A DNA stretch of 64,000 nt from NCBI GenBank assembly GCA_963545085.1, contig CAUUHV010000006.1, positions 15,083-79,082 of the forward strand, in the 5' to 3' direction. The notes below the pieces were generated by a model. It did not search any database, had not been told where the DNA came from, and was given only the letters and a program-made list of their open reading frames with translations. The translations under genes and the position numbers were made by a program. The stretch is from Catonella sp963545085. Lineage in GTDB: Bacteria; Bacillota; Clostridia; Lachnospirales; Lachnospiraceae. Below, piece by piece: positions 36,627 to 44,220 of this stretch (within the stretch, counting starts at the first letter, position 1; each line of letters opens with the position of its first letter).

Positions 36627-37631
36627 GTGGAAGAAAATAAATATTTACTTGAATTACAGGATTTACATACCTTTTTTAAAACCAAAAAGGGAACTGTCAA
36701 GGCTGTAAACGGAGTTACCTATCATGTGGAAGCGGGAAAGACCCTTGGCGTTGTAGGAGAATCCGGAAGCGGAAAGAGTGTTTCGGCAATGAGCATTCTT
36801 AAGCTTCTTGACGGAAACGGCAAAATAGCGAGCGGAAAAATAATTTTTGGCGGTAAAGACTTGGCTGAGCTTTCAGTAAGCGAAATGTGCAAGGTAAGAG
36901 GAAATGAAATATCGGTTATTTTCCAAGAGCCTATGACGAGCCTTAATCCTATTTTTACGATAGAAAGACAGCTTTCGGAGCCTTTTATCATTCACCAGAA
37001 TTTGTCAAAGAAAGAGGCTAAGAAAAAAGTTGTCGAGATGTTAAGTGCAGTTAAAATTCCTAATCCTGAAGCGGTGGCAAAGCAATATCCGCATCAGCTT
37101 TCCGGAGGAATGAGACAGCGCGTTATGATAGCCATGGCGCTTGCCTGCAGACCTAAGCTTCTTATAGCGGACGAGCCTACAACAGCGCTTGACGTTACAA
37201 TACAGGCTCAAATCCTTAAGCTTATGAACGACCTTAAAAAGGAAAACGGAACCTCGATTCTTTTTATTACACATGACCTCGGTGTAATAAATGAAATGGC
37301 GGACGATGTGGCTGTAATGTACTGCGGACAGGTCGTGGAAATGGCAAATGCAAAAACCATTTTCACCGACGGGGTTTATTCTCATCCTTATACGGAGGGG
37401 CTTATGCTCTCCATTCCTCGGCTTGATACTCCTTCGGGAGTAAGGCTTGAGGCTATTCCGGGAGCTGTTCCTCATCCTCTTGACCTGCCTAAGGGCTGTA
37501 AGTTCGCTCCTCGCTGCAAATACGCTACGGCAAAATGTCATGCGGAGGAACCTGCTTTAACCGAGGTTGAGCCTGAACATCAGGTGAGATGCTTCTATCC
37601 GGAGAAAAAGGAGAGAAGAAATGCAAAATAA
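36627..37631 (+). CDS. oppD: Oligopeptide ABC transporter ATP-binding protein OppD
   Basis: A 334-residue ATPase with Walker A GESGSGKSVS, Q-loop IFQEPMTSLNPIF, signature LSGGMRQR and Walker B LLIADEPTTALDVT. The C-terminal oligopeptide/dipeptide extension has four-cysteine spacing (GCKFAPRCKYATAKC then C), known in OppD/DppD to bind an iron-sulfur cluster. It begins with GTG nine bases after oppC and overlaps oppF by 11 bases. Confidence 0.93.
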   Translation: MEENKYLLELQDLHTFFKTKKGTVKAVNGVTYHVEAGKTLGVVGESGSGKSVSAMSILKLLDGNGKIASGKIIFGGKDLAELSVSEMCKVRGNEISVIFQEPMTSLNPIFTIERQLSEPFIIHQNLSKKEAKKKVVEMLSAVKIPNPEAVAKQYPHQLSGGMRQRVMIAMALACRPKLLIADEPTTALDVTIQAQILKLMNDLKKENGTSILFITHDLGVINEMADDVAVMYCGQVVEMANAKTIFTDGVYSHPYTEGLMLSIPRLDTPSGVRLEAIPGAVPHPLDLPKGCKFAPRCKYATAKCHAEEPALTEVEPEHQVRCFYPEKKERRNAK

Positions 37632-39144
37632 AAAGAATAAAGAAAATAATGTGCTGCTTCATATAGAGGATTTAAAGCAGTATTTCCCTATTAAAAAAGG
37701 CTTCGGTGAGAAGCAGAGATATGTAAAGGCTAATGACGGCATATCAATAGATATAAGAGAAGGAGAAACCTACGGTCTCGTAGGAGAGTCGGGTTGCGGA
37801 AAATCCACCCTCGGAAGGGTTATTTTGCAGCTTTATAAGCAGACTGCGGGACGTACCATGTATTACGGCAGAGATTTGGACGACCTCGCTCCGGGCTATG
37901 TGGCTGAAACCTTAAAGAAGCTTACCGAACTCAAAAAAACATGGGAAAAGCTTACTGCGGAGGAAGCCGAGGCGGTAAAGAAGAATGAAGAGGCTTCTAC
38001 GGATGAGGAAAAGTTTGTCGCGCTCGAGCATTTAAACGAGGCAAAGAAGAATACAAAGGATGCTTATCTTTCGATTGTAGAGCTTATAGGAGGCTTCTTC
38101 GTATTAGATGATTTTTCTGAAATATCTTCTCTTTTGCTTGAGGAGCACCATCATGCCGCGGCAATTTTCGATTCTAAAGAGAAGGAACAGAAGCTTCAGA
38201 AACAGTATGACCTTAAGCCTAAAGAAGCTTTAAGAAATAAAATTGATAAACTTCAGGAGACAAGGCACTCTGAGGAAAATGAGCTTAGTAAGATAAGAAA
38301 GAAAATAGAGGAAAAGCGTAAAGAGGTAAGCTCTCATCCCGATTTTGAAAAACATGAGAAATACAGAGACGGCGGCATAAATTTAGCAAAGCTTAAGGAC
38401 AAGGAAATCAGGCTTTTAAGAAGCGATTTGCAGCTTATTTTCCAAGATCCTTATTCATCGCTTAATCCTCGAATGACCGTAGGTCAGATAATCGGAGAGG
38501 GTTTACTTGCCCATGATATGTTTGATAAAAATGACGGGAAGATGCAGGACTATGTACTTAAGGTAATGGAGGATTGCGGCCTTGCGTCGTATTTCCTTCA
38601 CAGATATCCTCATCAGTTCTCGGGCGGACAGCGTCAGAGAATAGGCATAGCCCGTTCGCTTGCGGTAAAACCTAAATTTGTGGTATGCGATGAGGCTGTT
38701 TCGGCTCTTGACGTTTCCATACAGTCGCAGGTTATAAATCTTCTCCTTGACCTCAAGGAAAAGAGTGATCTTACCTATTTGTTTATTTCACATGACCTCA
38801 GCGTAATTAAGTATATTAGCGACAGGGTAGGAGTTATGTACCTTGGAAACATGGTGGAAGAAGCCGATACGGAAGAGCTTTACGCCAATCCGAGCCATCC
38901 GTATACTGAGGCTCTGCTTTCGGCGATTCCTACTACAGATGTGGATCATGACAAAAAGGAAACAATTCTTATAGAAGGAGATATACCGAGTCCTATAAAT
39001 CCTCCTAAGGGCTGCAAGTTTCACACAAGATGTCGCTACTGTACCGAAATATGCAAGCATGTGACTCCTGTTTTTGAAGAAGTTGCGCCGGGACACAGGG
39101 TAGCCTGCCATCATAAATTAGGCAAGTATGGAGAAAATAACTGA
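37621..39144 (+). CDS. oppF: Oligopeptide ABC transporter ATP-binding protein OppF with large helical insert
   Basis: The 507-residue protein is about 170 residues longer than usual OppF. Walker A GESGCGKSTLGR is at residues 55-66, but the Q-loop LIFQDPYSSLNPR comes only at about residue 272 instead of some 50 residues later. The gap (about 90-255) is a Lys/Glu-rich helical insertion with coiled-coil character and a His-rich patch EEHHHAA. After it follow signature FSGGQRQR, Walker B FVVCDEAVSALDVS and the C-terminal cysteines (GCKFHTRCRYCTEIC). The insert lies in the RecA-like core facing the partner ATPase or cytosol. It should still hydrolyse ATP since all motifs remain. Confidence 0.92.
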   Translation: MQNKKNKENNVLLHIEDLKQYFPIKKGFGEKQRYVKANDGISIDIREGETYGLVGESGCGKSTLGRVILQLYKQTAGRTMYYGRDLDDLAPGYVAETLKKLTELKKTWEKLTAEEAEAVKKNEEASTDEEKFVALEHLNEAKKNTKDAYLSIVELIGGFFVLDDFSEISSLLLEEHHHAAAIFDSKEKEQKLQKQYDLKPKEALRNKIDKLQETRHSEENELSKIRKKIEEKRKEVSSHPDFEKHEKYRDGGINLAKLKDKEIRLLRSDLQLIFQDPYSSLNPRMTVGQIIGEGLLAHDMFDKNDGKMQDYVLKVMEDCGLASYFLHRYPHQFSGGQRQRIGIARSLAVKPKFVVCDEAVSALDVSIQSQVINLLLDLKEKSDLTYLFISHDLSVIKYISDRVGVMYLGNMVEEADTEELYANPSHPYTEALLSAIPTTDVDHDKKETILIEGDIPSPINPPKGCKFHTRCRYCTEICKHVTPVFEEVAPGHRVACHHKLGKYGENN

Positions 39145-39359
39145 TGTTTTTCGAAAAGAAGCTAAGAAGAAGCTTTGAAACACAAAAGTATATAAACGAT
39201 GAAAAATTCGGAGCGGAAGATAAGGACGAAGATAAAACCGGAGAGAGACTTAAATTGGAGCCTAAAGATATTTTGGCAATGATAATTTCCGCGGTAATAG
39301 TGTTTTTTCCCTTGCTTCTGATTATCAGTATTATTATGTTTCTACTGACATTGAAATAA
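39144..39359 (+). CDS. Small single-TM protein coupled to oppF
   Basis: A 71-residue protein whose ATG overlaps the TGA of oppF (39142-39146), so it is translationally coupled. The first 42 residues are charged and cytosolic; one C-terminal TM helix follows (ILAMIISAVIVFFPLLLIIS). I recognise no family. Its position at the end of the operon, before the terminator, suggests an accessory of this transporter. Confidence 0.7.
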   Translation: MFFEKKLRRSFETQKYINDEKFGAEDKDEDKTGERLKLEPKDILAMIISAVIVFFPLLLIISIIMFLLTLK

Positions 39360-39363
39360 ATAT

Positions 39364-39396
39364 AAAGGCGGCTTTTGTTTAAGAAGCTGCCTTTTT
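39364..39396 (+). terminator. Terminator of the opp operon
   Basis: AAAGGCGGCTT pairs with AAGAAGCTGCCTTT (one bulge), followed by TTTTTG at about 39391. The next 190 bases hold nothing until the gdhA promoter. Confidence 0.8.
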
Positions 39397-39594
39397 GCTG
39401 TAACGAAATCAAGAAAGTCATGATTGGGCTATGCTGTATTTTTATAGCTGATATAACGAAAATTTAGTTACAGAAAATAAGAATAAAAGTGAAAATGCTG
39501 TTTTTAGCACGTAATAAATAATTTAAAGGCTGAAAGTAAAATGAAAAATTGATTGCATCATTGTATGCAATTATACAAAGGTCTTTTAAAACTA

Positions 39595-39623
39595 TTGACA
39601 GTCAAAATCCGTCTGTTTATACT
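39595..39623 (+). promoter_or_regulatory. Sigma-A promoter of gdhA
   Basis: TTGACA (39595-39600), 17-base spacer, TATACT (39618-39623); the start codon is 61 bases downstream. Confidence 0.8.
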
Positions 39624-39683
39624 GTGAAAAAGATTTAAGAAAACGAAAAATAGCAGATTGGCACAACCCGAGGAGGAAAGATT

Positions 39684-41018
39684 ATGTCATACGTTGATGA
39701 GGTACTTGAAAGGGTAAGAAGTAAGAGTTCTCATGAGCCGGAATTTATACAGGCGGTAGAAGAAGTTTTGGAGTCGCTCCGTCCGGTGATTGAAAACGAA
39801 GAGGACAGTTATAGAAAAGACGCTCTGCTTGAGAGAATGACGGAGCCTGACAGAATAATTTCTTTTCGCGTACCTTGGGTGGACGACAAAGGACAGGCTC
39901 AGGTAAACAGAGGCTTCAGAGTGCAGTTTAACAATGCTATCGGACCTTATAAAGGGGGATTAAGGTTTCATCCGTCCGTAAATCAGAGTATAATCAAGTT
40001 CCTGGGCTTTGAGCAGTGTTTTAAAAATTCACTTACGGGGCTTCCTATAGGAGGAGGTAAGGGCGGTTCGGACTTCGATCCTAAGGGAAAGAGTGACAGA
40101 GAGGTAATGGCTTTTTGCAAAAGCTTTATTAACGAGCTTTATAAGTATATAGGAAAAGACGAAGATGTGCCTGCCGGAGATATAGGTGTCGGCGCAAGAG
40201 AAATCGGATATATGTACGGACAGTACAAGAGAATTACCGGACTTTATGAGGGAGTGTTTACCGGAAAGGGCTTAAGCTACGGAGGTTCTTTGGCAAGAAA
40301 AGAGGCTACCGGCTATGGACTTGTTTATATTACGGAGGAAATGTTAAAAAATAACGGAGACTCGCTTAAAGGAAAGACAGTTGTTGTTTCAGGCTCCGGA
40401 AATGTTGCTATTTATGCTATAGAAAAAGCTTTGGAATTAGGAGCTAAGCCTGTTACCTGCTGTGACTCCACGGGATGGATTTATGATCCTGACGGTATAG
40501 ATGTAGAGCTTTTAAAGGAAGTTAAAGAGGTAAAGAGGGCAAGGCTTAACGAATATGCGGCTAAGCGTCCAAATGCCGTATATACTGAAGGAAAAGGCGT
40601 ATGGGGCGTAAAATGCGATATTGCGCTTCCTTGTGCCACACAGAACGAGCTTGACCTTGAGGACGCTAAGAAGCTTGCGGCTAACGGCTGCAAGGCTGTA
40701 TGCGAGGGAGCAAATATGCCTACCACTATGGAAGCTACCGAATATTTGCAGAAAAACAAGGTGTTTTTTCTTCCGGGGAAGGCAGCAAATGCAGGAGGTG
40801 TAGCGACATCCGCACTTGAGATGACTCAGAACTCGGAGCGCTTAAGTTGGACATTTGAAGAAGTGGATGATAAATTGAAGCAGATTATGGTGAATATCTT
40901 CCGTAATCTCAACGAGGCGGCAAAGAAGTACGGCAAGGAGGGTGACTATGTGGCGGGTGCGAATATCGCCGGATTTTTAAAGGTGGCGGATGCCATGAAG
41001 TCTCAGGGGGTTGTGTGA
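39684..41018 (+). CDS. gdhA: NADP-type glutamate dehydrogenase
   Basis: GdhA catalyses reductive amination of 2-oxoglutarate with ammonia. The 444-residue length and motifs fit the hexameric bacterial small type: glutamate site GPYKGGLRFHPSVN, catalytic Lys in LPIGGGKGGSDFDPKG, catalytic Asp in VPAGDIGVGAREIGYM and the nucleotide fold VVVSGSGNVAIYA. GAGGAGG eight bases before the ATG. It is monocistronic; the sequence after it starts a new promoter. Confidence 0.96.
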   Translation: MSYVDEVLERVRSKSSHEPEFIQAVEEVLESLRPVIENEEDSYRKDALLERMTEPDRIISFRVPWVDDKGQAQVNRGFRVQFNNAIGPYKGGLRFHPSVNQSIIKFLGFEQCFKNSLTGLPIGGGKGGSDFDPKGKSDREVMAFCKSFINELYKYIGKDEDVPAGDIGVGAREIGYMYGQYKRITGLYEGVFTGKGLSYGGSLARKEATGYGLVYITEEMLKNNGDSLKGKTVVVSGSGNVAIYAIEKALELGAKPVTCCDSTGWIYDPDGIDVELLKEVKEVKRARLNEYAAKRPNAVYTEGKGVWGVKCDIALPCATQNELDLEDAKKLAANGCKAVCEGANMPTTMEATEYLQKNKVFFLPGKAANAGGVATSALEMTQNSERLSWTFEEVDDKLKQIMVNIFRNLNEAAKKYGKEGDYVAGANIAGFLKVADAMKSQGVV

Positions 41019-41031
41019 ATTAAAAAATTTA

Positions 41032-41060
41032 TTGATATTTATAAGTTTTTCAGATATAAT
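41032..41060 (+). promoter_or_regulatory. Promoter of the type III antitoxin RNA
   Basis: TTGATA (41032-41037), exactly 17 bases, TATAAT (41055-41060), 35 bases before the first RNA repeat. A strong promoter is expected because the RNA must exceed the toxin. Confidence 0.8.
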
Positions 41061-41066
41061 GAGACT

Positions 41067-41236
41067 AAGAGCAGCAATGTTCTTCTTCATCAACTATGAG
41101 TCCTGTGACGGTTCCGACAGGACGGTAAACTAAAAATTGACCGAGTGATGAGTCCTGTGACGGTTCCGACAGGACGGTAAACTAAAAATTGACCGAGTGA
41201 TGAAGCTTTTAACGAGAGGTTTTAAAGACCTCTCGT
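41067..41236 (+). ncRNA. cptI: Type III antitoxin RNA (CptI-like) with two 52-nt repeats
   Basis: Between a strong promoter and a terminator, directly before the toxin gene, lie two exact tandem 52-base repeats (41096-41147 and 41148-41199) and the first few bases of a third. Each unit can form GTCCTGT/ACAGGAC with a GACGGTTCCG loop, then CGGT..ACCG around an A-rich AAACTAAAAATTG segment, suitable for a pseudoknot. CTTCATCA (41085-41092) can pair with TGATGAAG (41198-41205) to close the array. In type III systems the toxin cuts such repeats in A-rich sequence and the pieces bind and inhibit it; around two repeats of about 45-50 bases is typical of the CptIN family, as I recall. Confidence 0.8.
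41096..41199 (+). repeat. Two exact tandem 52-bp repeats of the antitoxin RNA
   Basis: The two units are identical over 52 bases, starting ATGAGTCCTG and ending GACCGAGTG. They are contiguous, without spacers, hence not CRISPR. Confidence 0.95.
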
Positions 41237-41247
41237 ATTTCTGATTT
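41212..41247 (+). terminator. Terminator between antitoxin RNA and toxin gene
   Basis: ACGAGAGGT (41212-41220) pairs perfectly with ACCTCTCGT (41228-41236) around a 7-base loop; the tail ATTTCTGATTT is a poor T-tract. Type III loci use such a leaky terminator to set RNA above toxin mRNA. Confidence 0.75.
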
Positions 41248-41263
41248 AAGGAGAAAAGTATAT

Positions 41264-41764
41264 ATGGCTTTGCCCAATAGTGATTATCAGATATTGAAAC
41301 TCACAAATGCGTTTTATGATGCGTATCCCAATCCTCCGTATAAAGAAATATTGGAAAAAAGACATAGAGCTTATAATTGCCTTTTGTTTAAATCTCATTA
41401 TAATTATTTTATCTGTATACCGTATAGGAGTGAAATCAATCATAAATACGCATTTTGTTTTAAGAACACCGAAAGATCTGTAATACATAAATCGGGACTG
41501 GATTACAGTAAGATTGTTATTATTGAAAAAGCTGAATATATAGAATCGGAAGATGCTATAATTGATAAAGATGAATTTAATGAAACGGTAATTAATCTTG
41601 AAAAGATAAAATTGGAAGCATTGAAATTTGTTGAAGATTATATCGGGCATATAACGGAAGTTAAAAAATTACATGGAAGTGAGTTTGACAGACGATATAA
41701 GTTTTCTCCATTAAAATATTTTCATAAAGAACTTTTGAAAACCTATGACCTGCAACATGAATAA
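41264..41764 (+). CDS. cptN: Type III toxin, CptN/ToxN-like endoribonuclease
   Basis: The 166-residue basic protein resembles CptN-type toxins: a start with YDAYPNPPYKEI, the strand FICIPYRSEINHKYAF, KSGLDYSKIVII, and a helical tail. These proteins share the ToxN/AbiQ fold, an mRNA endonuclease that arrests growth until bound by its RNA antitoxin, and many protect against phage. The assignment rests both on sequence resemblance and on the diagnostic order promoter, tandem repeats, terminator, toxin. AAGGAG at 41248-41253 is the ribosome binding site. The gene is more AT-rich than its neighbours, in keeping with mobility. Confidence 0.82.
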   Translation: MALPNSDYQILKLTNAFYDAYPNPPYKEILEKRHRAYNCLLFKSHYNYFICIPYRSEINHKYAFCFKNTERSVIHKSGLDYSKIVIIEKAEYIESEDAIIDKDEFNETVINLEKIKLEALKFVEDYIGHITEVKKLHGSEFDRRYKFSPLKYFHKELLKTYDLQHE

Positions 41765-41871
41765 TTTACTAAATTGTAATAAAACCTTAATAAAGTTCTT
41801 ATTGTGTTTCGGGATTAAATGTTATATCGTAATTGTAAGTGAAATAAGGATTTTTGAGGAGGTTTATAATT

Positions 41872-42231
41872 ATGAGTATCTTAAATTTTATACTTCCCAT
41901 AGTCGTTTTAACGCTTACAATTTGTTTCAGACCGGCGATTGAATTTAAGCTTTACAGATTCAGCTTTATACAGTTTAATCTTTTCTCTATTTCAAAAGAG
42001 GATTTTATGAATATGAATGATGTAAGCAGAAAAGAGCTGTCGAATATTTTAACTTTGCATAATATGGCGGCATTTTTAGCAACTTTACTCATTTCGGCAT
42101 TAGTGACGGTTTTGATTCATAATACGACTATGGCGGTTATAGTGAGCGAAGTGTTAGGAGGAATTGCCTTTGCGGCGATTTACGCAAGGCTTGCATTTTG
42201 GACAGGAAATTTTTTACATAGAGTACGTTAA
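41872..42231 (+). CDS. Small membrane protein, unknown
   Basis: A 119-residue protein with three predicted TM segments (residues about 4-21, 62-82, 86-105) around a polar stretch (SISKEDFMNMNDVSRKELSN). I recognise no family. GAGGAGG before the ATG at 41872 fixes the start; the frame also opens at a TTG at 41854 inside the ribosome binding site. It is 11 bases upstream of bcp and probably in that operon. Confidence 0.6.
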   Translation: MSILNFILPIVVLTLTICFRPAIEFKLYRFSFIQFNLFSISKEDFMNMNDVSRKELSNILTLHNMAAFLATLLISALVTVLIHNTTMAVIVSEVLGGIAFAAIYARLAFWTGNFLHRVR

Positions 42232-42242
42232 GGGAGGAAACT

Positions 42243-42695
42243 ATGCTTAAGACAGGAAGTACCGCGCCGGATTTCGAGCTTCCGGATCAGAACGGAAAGT
42301 TTCATACGTTAAAAGAATATCGAGGTAAAAAAGTTATACTGTATTTCTATCCGAAGGATAATACGACCGGATGCACCAAGGAAGCCTGCGGTTTTTCCGA
42401 GAGAAGGCCTCAGTTTAATGAAAAAGGGGCGGTAATTATAGGTATAAGCAAAGACAGCGTGGCTTCGCATAAGAAATTCGAGGAAAAAAATTCTCTTGCG
42501 TTTACTCTGCTTTCCGATACTGAATTAACCGCGATAAAGGATTATGATGTATGGCATAAGAAAAAGATGGCGGGCAGAGAGTATATGGGAGTTGTCCGCA
42601 CAACATATCTTATAGATGAGAACGGAATTATAATAAGAGCTAACGATAAAGTCAAGGCTGCGGATGAGCCCGAAAGAATGCTCGGTGAATTTTAA
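42243..42695 (+). CDS. bcp: Thioredoxin-dependent peroxiredoxin Bcp (PrxQ)
   Basis: The 150-residue peroxiredoxin reduces hydrogen and alkyl peroxides using thioredoxin. The peroxidatic Cys is C44 in YPKDNTTGCTKEACGF, with the resolving Cys at C49, the usual atypical 2-Cys PrxQ spacing. AGGGAGG precedes the ATG. The stop codon overlaps the start of yaaA by one base, giving a coupled peroxide-defence pair. Confidence 0.94.
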   Translation: MLKTGSTAPDFELPDQNGKFHTLKEYRGKKVILYFYPKDNTTGCTKEACGFSERRPQFNEKGAVIIGISKDSVASHKKFEEKNSLAFTLLSDTELTAIKDYDVWHKKKMAGREYMGVVRTTYLIDENGIIIRANDKVKAADEPERMLGEF

Positions 42696-43438
42696 TGAAG
42701 ATTATATTTTCTCCCGCAAAAAAGATGAAGGTCGATACAGACAGCATGCCGTTTTGTTCACTTCCCATGTTTTCCGAGCGAGCCGAGGAAATTTTTACAT
42801 GGCTTAAGGAAAGGAATTATGAAGAATTAAAAAAGATATGGGAGTGCAGCGATGCCATAGGAGAAAAGGCTTATAAAATTTTAAAAGAAACCGATTTGAA
42901 TAAAAATCTTACGCCGGCTGTTCTCTCTTATGAGGGGATAGCCTTTAAGTATATGGCGCCTGCCGTTTTCTGTGAAGACGAGCTTAATTACATCAAAGAA
43001 AATCTGCTTATTTTATCAGCATTTTACGGGATTTTAAGAGCTATGGACGGAGTTGTGCCGTACAGACTTGAAATGCAGGCAAAGGCAAAAATTTCGGGAT
43101 ATGAAGATTTATACGCGTTTTGGGGGAGGACTCTTTATGACGCGGTAAGGTCTGAGGATGGAATTATAATAAATCTTGCTTCAAAAGAATATTCAAAATG
43201 CATAGAGAAATATCTAACGGATAAGGATACCTTCATAAACTGCGTGTTTGCGGAAATTATAAAAGAAAAGCCTGTAACCAAAGGAGTTTATGCCAAAATG
43301 GCAAGGGGAGAGATGGTCAGATTTATGGCTGAAAGGAATATAAAAGAACCGGAAAGGTTGAGGGAATTTGACAGACTGGGATTCATTTTTAGTGAGAAGT
43401 ATTCAAAAGAGAATAAGTACGTGTTTATAAAGAGCTGA
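42695..43438 (+). CDS. yaaA: Peroxide stress protein YaaA
   Basis: A 247-residue member of the YaaA (DUF328) family, opening with MKIIFSPAKKMKVD and containing VLSYEGIAFKYMAP, LSAFYGILRAMDGVVPYRLEM and a C-terminal GYIF-like FDRLGFIFSEKYS. In E. coli YaaA limits free iron and protects DNA during peroxide stress. Translational coupling to bcp supports the same role here. Confidence 0.93.
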   Translation: MKIIFSPAKKMKVDTDSMPFCSLPMFSERAEEIFTWLKERNYEELKKIWECSDAIGEKAYKILKETDLNKNLTPAVLSYEGIAFKYMAPAVFCEDELNYIKENLLILSAFYGILRAMDGVVPYRLEMQAKAKISGYEDLYAFWGRTLYDAVRSEDGIIINLASKEYSKCIEKYLTDKDTFINCVFAEIIKEKPVTKGVYAKMARGEMVRFMAERNIKEPERLREFDRLGFIFSEKYSKENKYVFIKS

Positions 43439-43455
43439 ATGTATATGGAGGAAAG

Positions 43456-44127
43456 ATGTTAGGGCTTAGAACAGGTGATAATTTAGATAAGTATGTAAGT
43501 GATTATGTCGTATTCGATTTAGAAACAACCGGAATTTCTCCTCAAACGGATAAAGTCATAGAAATATCGGCGGTAAAGGTAAGGAGCGGGAAGTCTGTAG
43601 CAGAGTTTTCAAGCCTTGTCAATCCGCTTCGGGATATTCCTTACGGCGCGACAAAGGTAAACGGAATTACAAATGAAATGGTAGCGGATAAGCCGGTATT
43701 TGAAGATGTTTTGGCGGATTTTCTTGATTTCATAGGTGATGATATCCTCGTCGGTCACAATATACACGATTTTGACATGAAATTTATACACAGGGACTGC
43801 GAAGCTTTTTTTAGAATGTTCCTCGGAAATGACTATATAGATACCCTGCCGTTGGCAAGGAGATGTCTGCCGGAGCTTTACCGCCACAGGCTCACCGACC
43901 TTGCCGCCCACTACAAAATATCGATAGAGGGAGCTCATAGGGCTTTAAATGATTGCAGGATGAATCAGCTTGTTTTTGAAAAGCTTGGAGAGGAGCTTAA
44001 AAAGTCGCCCAAAATGCAGGAAAAATGCCCGAGGTGCGGCGGCACTCTGCTTTTAAAGAATGGAAGGTACGGTAAATTTTTCGGCTGCGGCTCATACCCG
44101 GAGTGCAGGTATACGAGGAATGCTTAA
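43456..44127 (+). CDS. 3'-5' exonuclease (DnaQ/PolC epsilon type) with topoisomerase zinc finger
   Basis: Residues about 15-180 form a DEDDh exonuclease: ExoI VFDLETTG (D21, E23), ExoII HNIHDFDMKF and ExoIII HRALNDCRM. Residues about 190-220 are a C4 zinc finger as in the tail of topoisomerase I (CPRCGGTLLLKNGRYGKFFG, then CGSYPEC), expected to bind single-stranded DNA. This two-domain protein is separate from a polymerase and probably acts in repair or nucleic-acid processing. GGAGG lies seven bases before the ATG. It is 17 bases after yaaA, suggesting the same operon and a link to oxidative DNA damage. Confidence 0.88.
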   Translation: MLGLRTGDNLDKYVSDYVVFDLETTGISPQTDKVIEISAVKVRSGKSVAEFSSLVNPLRDIPYGATKVNGITNEMVADKPVFEDVLADFLDFIGDDILVGHNIHDFDMKFIHRDCEAFFRMFLGNDYIDTLPLARRCLPELYRHRLTDLAAHYKISIEGAHRALNDCRMNQLVFEKLGEELKKSPKMQEKCPRCGGTLLLKNGRYGKFFGCGSYPECRYTRNA

Positions 44128-44152
44128 CAGAGGATTTTTATATGAAATTATT

Positions 44153-44210
44153 TCTGCGGCAGGTGAGTTATATAGACAAGCTTTTTTTACTGAACGGTGA
44201 CTGTCGCAGA
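44153..44210. terminator. Possible bidirectional hairpin between exonuclease and EAL-HDOD genes
   Basis: TCTGCGGCAG (44153-44162) and CTGTCGCAGA (44201-44210) are complementary with one mismatch around 38 bases that include a T8 run. It lies between convergent genes. The long loop makes it a weak candidate. Confidence 0.35.
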
Positions 44211-44220
44211 GAAATTCATT

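Noticed and set aside
41096..41199. Tandem repeats considered as a CRISPR array or a hammerhead ribozyme (TGATGAGTCC..GGACGG.AAAC)
   Set aside because: There are no spacers between the repeats, so not CRISPR. The hammerhead core is not met: the first core C is G or missing and GAAA is interrupted. Context fits a type III antitoxin RNA.
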